A stretch of DNA of 64,000 bases. It comes from Priestia koreensis (GTDB lineage: Bacteria > Bacillota > Bacilli > Bacillales > Bacillaceae_H). The DNA lies in NCBI RefSeq assembly GCF_001274935.1, contig NZ_LILC01000030.1, positions 1 through 64,000 on the forward strand, written 5' to 3'. A model generated the notes under the pieces. The model was given only the letters and a program-made list of their open reading frames with translations, was not told where the DNA came from and did no database searches. The position numbers were made by a program, and so were the translations under genes. Position 1 is the stretch's first letter, and every line of letters begins with the position of its first letter. Shown here piece by piece: positions 62,496 to 64,000 of this stretch.

Positions 62496-62659
62496 CTGAT
62501 ATTATATCAACCTTAATACCATGGCAATTTTAGCTATAATTTAGCTTATTTTAGTTTCATATATTTACCACGTGCAGAACGCTTGATTTTATAGGGTTTT
62601 TGAGTCCTCTTTGATCATGCAATTTTTCTCGAAATAGAGTCTTCCATTTTTTTCTCCAC

Positions 62660-62704
62660 TAAAAAACCTCTTGAACGATATCAAAATCGTCCAAGAGGTT
62701 TTCG
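62660..62704 (-). terminator. Terminator after yfkM
   Basis: AAAACCTCTTGGACGAT / ATCGTTCAAGAGGTTTTTT hairpin, minus strand, directly past the stop. Confidence 0.9.
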
Positions 62705-62712
62705 AGCATGTA

Positions 62713-63228
62713 TTATTTTAAAACATTTAGGGATTCACGAATGAATGCCGGAATGTCATCTGGTGTACGACTAGTTACTAGCTGGTTTCCACATACAACT
62801 ACTTCTTTATCGTGGAAGTTCGCACCTGCGTTTGTTAGATCTACTTGAATGGATTTAAATCCTGTTACGTCGCGACCTTTTAATGCTTCTGCAGTAATTA
62901 ATAACTGTGGACCGTGACAAATGGCCATAACCGGCTTTTTGTCGTCCATGAATGCCTTCGTGAACTTAACGAAGCGATCGTCCGCACGAAGAATGTCGGG
63001 AGAAAATCCTCCTGGTAACAATAAAGCGTCAAATTGAGAAGGGTCTACGCTGTCGATACTCTCATCAACCTTAACAGATGCTTCTCCTTGTTTTCCCTTT
63101 ACTGATTTTCCTTTTTCCATTTCGATAACCGTTAGTTGATGTCCTGCTTCTTGTAAGCCTTTTGCTGGCTCTGTGTATTCAGAGTCCTCAAAGTGATCTG
63201 TAAGTAGTACGGCAATTTTTTTACTCAT
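62713..63228 (-). CDS. yfkM: PfpI/DJ-1 family general stress protein 18 (YfkM)
   Basis: A 171-residue class I glutamine amidotransferase-like protein of the PfpI group. The nucleophile elbow is MAICHGPQLL (Cys near residue 104, followed by His), and the acidic partner lies in LLLPGGFSPD (about 70-79). Related proteins act as deglycases or chaperones under stress. It matches YfkM (GSP18) in length and place. ATG 63228 follows AGGAGT by ten bases; an earlier in-frame GTG is too close to it. Confidence 0.88.
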   Translation of the reverse strand: MSKKIAVLLTDHFEDSEYTEPAKGLQEAGHQLTVIEMEKGKSVKGKQGEASVKVDESIDSVDPSQFDALLLPGGFSPDILRADDRFVKFTKAFMDDKKPVMAICHGPQLLITAEALKGRDVTGFKSIQVDLTNAGANFHDKEVVVCGNQLVTSRTPDDIPAFIRESLNVLK

Positions 63229-63327
63229 TTCAAAAAACACTCCTTATCTCTGATTTGAATGAATGATCTCATCTGTAAGTAAAGTACCCTTCCGTACGTA
63301 TACTAAACCTTGGAATATGCAGCTGCA

Positions 63328-64000
63328 TCAAAGCTGAAATTCTTTTGCCAGCAATTCATATGATTTAATTTTCGCATCCATGTCGTGCATTAATGACACC
63401 ATCATAAACTCATCTGCACCATAAAGTTCCTGAAGTCTCGTTACTGTCTCTTTTACTTTTTGCGGTGTCCCGACAATAATACGCTGACGGTTTTCACGAA
63501 TACGAGACCAATCGTAAGCAGAATAAGGATAGTTTTTCGCTGTTTCCACGCTTGGAATTCCTTCTGTTCTCATTCCTTTTTCGATTGATAAAATGGAAAG
63601 ATCGATGCTACTAGCAAGTTCCTCTGCTTCTTCTTGTGTTTCAGCACACACGACAAAAATGGAGACAATCACATTCGGCTTCTCGTTAAAAGCGGATGGC
63701 TTGAAGTTATTACGATAAAAGCGAACCGCTGCCGGTCCATCGTACCCGTTAATGAAGTGCGCAAATGTAAATGACAAACCTTTCTCAGCCGCTAGCTGGG
63801 CGCTTGATCCACTTGAACCTAGCATCCATAGTTCTGGTGCATGTGAAAGAATTGGTGTTGCGCTCAACCCTTCATATGGATGATTTTCAGGTAATTGATC
63901 ATGTAGGTAACTCAATAAATCATCAATTTGTTCCGGATAACGACGAATATCCTTTGGATTTCCATCCTGAAGCGCACGCGTTGCATTTGGCATACCTCCA
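63328..64000 (-). CDS. Luciferase-like (LLM) flavin-dependent monooxygenase, partial
   Basis: The C-terminal 220 or so residues of a bacterial-luciferase-family oxidoreductase; the start lies beyond the right edge, as the frame is open through position 64000. Seen are GSSGSSAQLAAEKGLSFTFAHF (positions about 57-78 of the visible part), typical of the MsnO8/YceB-like group, then YDWSRIRENRQRIIVGTPQKVKETV and the closing ADEFMMVSLMHD. FMNH2 would come from a separate reductase. Substrate unknown. Confidence 0.85.
   Translation of the reverse strand, partial: GGMPNATRALQDGNPKDIRRYPEQIDDLLSYLHDQLPENHPYEGLSATPILSHAPELWMLGSSGSSAQLAAEKGLSFTFAHFINGYDGPAAVRFYRNNFKPSAFNEKPNVIVSIFVVCAETQEEAEELASSIDLSILSIEKGMRTEGIPSVETAKNYPYSAYDWSRIRENRQRIIVGTPQKVKETVTRLQELYGADEFMMVSLMHDMDAKIKSYELLAKEFQL

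Noticed and set aside
62205..62500. Lysine or c-di-AMP riboswitch before the CAP-domain gene
   Set aside because: GGAGGTGC resembles part of the lysine aptamer, but the other conserved parts of either class are missing.

Overview
The window looks like chromosomal DNA of a Bacillus-type spore former, most like Priestia (Bacillus) megaterium. The evidence is the low-GC codon use, strong AGGAGG ribosome sites, spore protein genes (sspE, sspK) and a gene order matching two stretches of the Bacillus subtilis map. It opens with the 5' end of a 16S rRNA gene read leftwards. It then follows the B. subtilis order backwards: ygxA, ygzB, perR, bcp, gsaB/hemL, ygaE, ygaD, ygaC, ygaB, sspE, fabL, yfhS, mutY, yfhP, yfhJ, sspK, yfhH, recX, yfhF, yfhE (about 0-32 kb). 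After a malate block it resumes as yfjO, yfjP, pdaA, yfjT, yfkAB, yfkD, yfkE, yfkF, yfkH, yfkI, yfkJ, yfkK and yfkM (about 38-63 kb). All homologies are from memory and motif reading; no search was run.

Insertions into this backbone are: a three-gene ABC-2 exporter (3.1-5.7 kb), an orphan glutamate synthase large subunit (7.5-12 kb), a five-gene oligo/dipeptide ABC importer with D-F-A-B-C order (13.3-19 kb), an amidohydrolase and an acetyltransferase with a structured leader (29.6-31.6 kb), a malate block of permease, malic enzyme and two-component system (32.3-37.7 kb), a class I fumarase (41-42.7 kb), a serine recombinase in yfkAB (43.2-46.5 kb), a frameshifted amino acid permease, an OsmC-like protein, zosA and adenine deaminase.

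Functional groups visible are: peroxide and metal stress (perR with its own PerR box, bcp, zosA, OsmC-like, yfkM); DNA repair (mutY, alkA-like, recX); spore functions (sspE, sspK, pdaA); malate/fumarate metabolism with a likely malate sensor; peptide uptake; and purine salvage under a guanine-class riboswitch.

The stretches most worth a second look are: (1) a tRNA-like leader with mutually exclusive hairpins ahead of an acetyltransferase (30.89-31.04 kb); (2) a non-coding cluster of five perfect and several near-perfect DnaA boxes (31.97-32.15 kb); (3) yfkAB split by a serine recombinase and rebuilt as a mosaic gene whose first 60 percent has foreign codon use; (4) three tandem copies of a 222-bp intergenic repeat (58.3-58.96 kb); (5) a riboswitch of guanine, not adenine, type in front of adenine deaminase.
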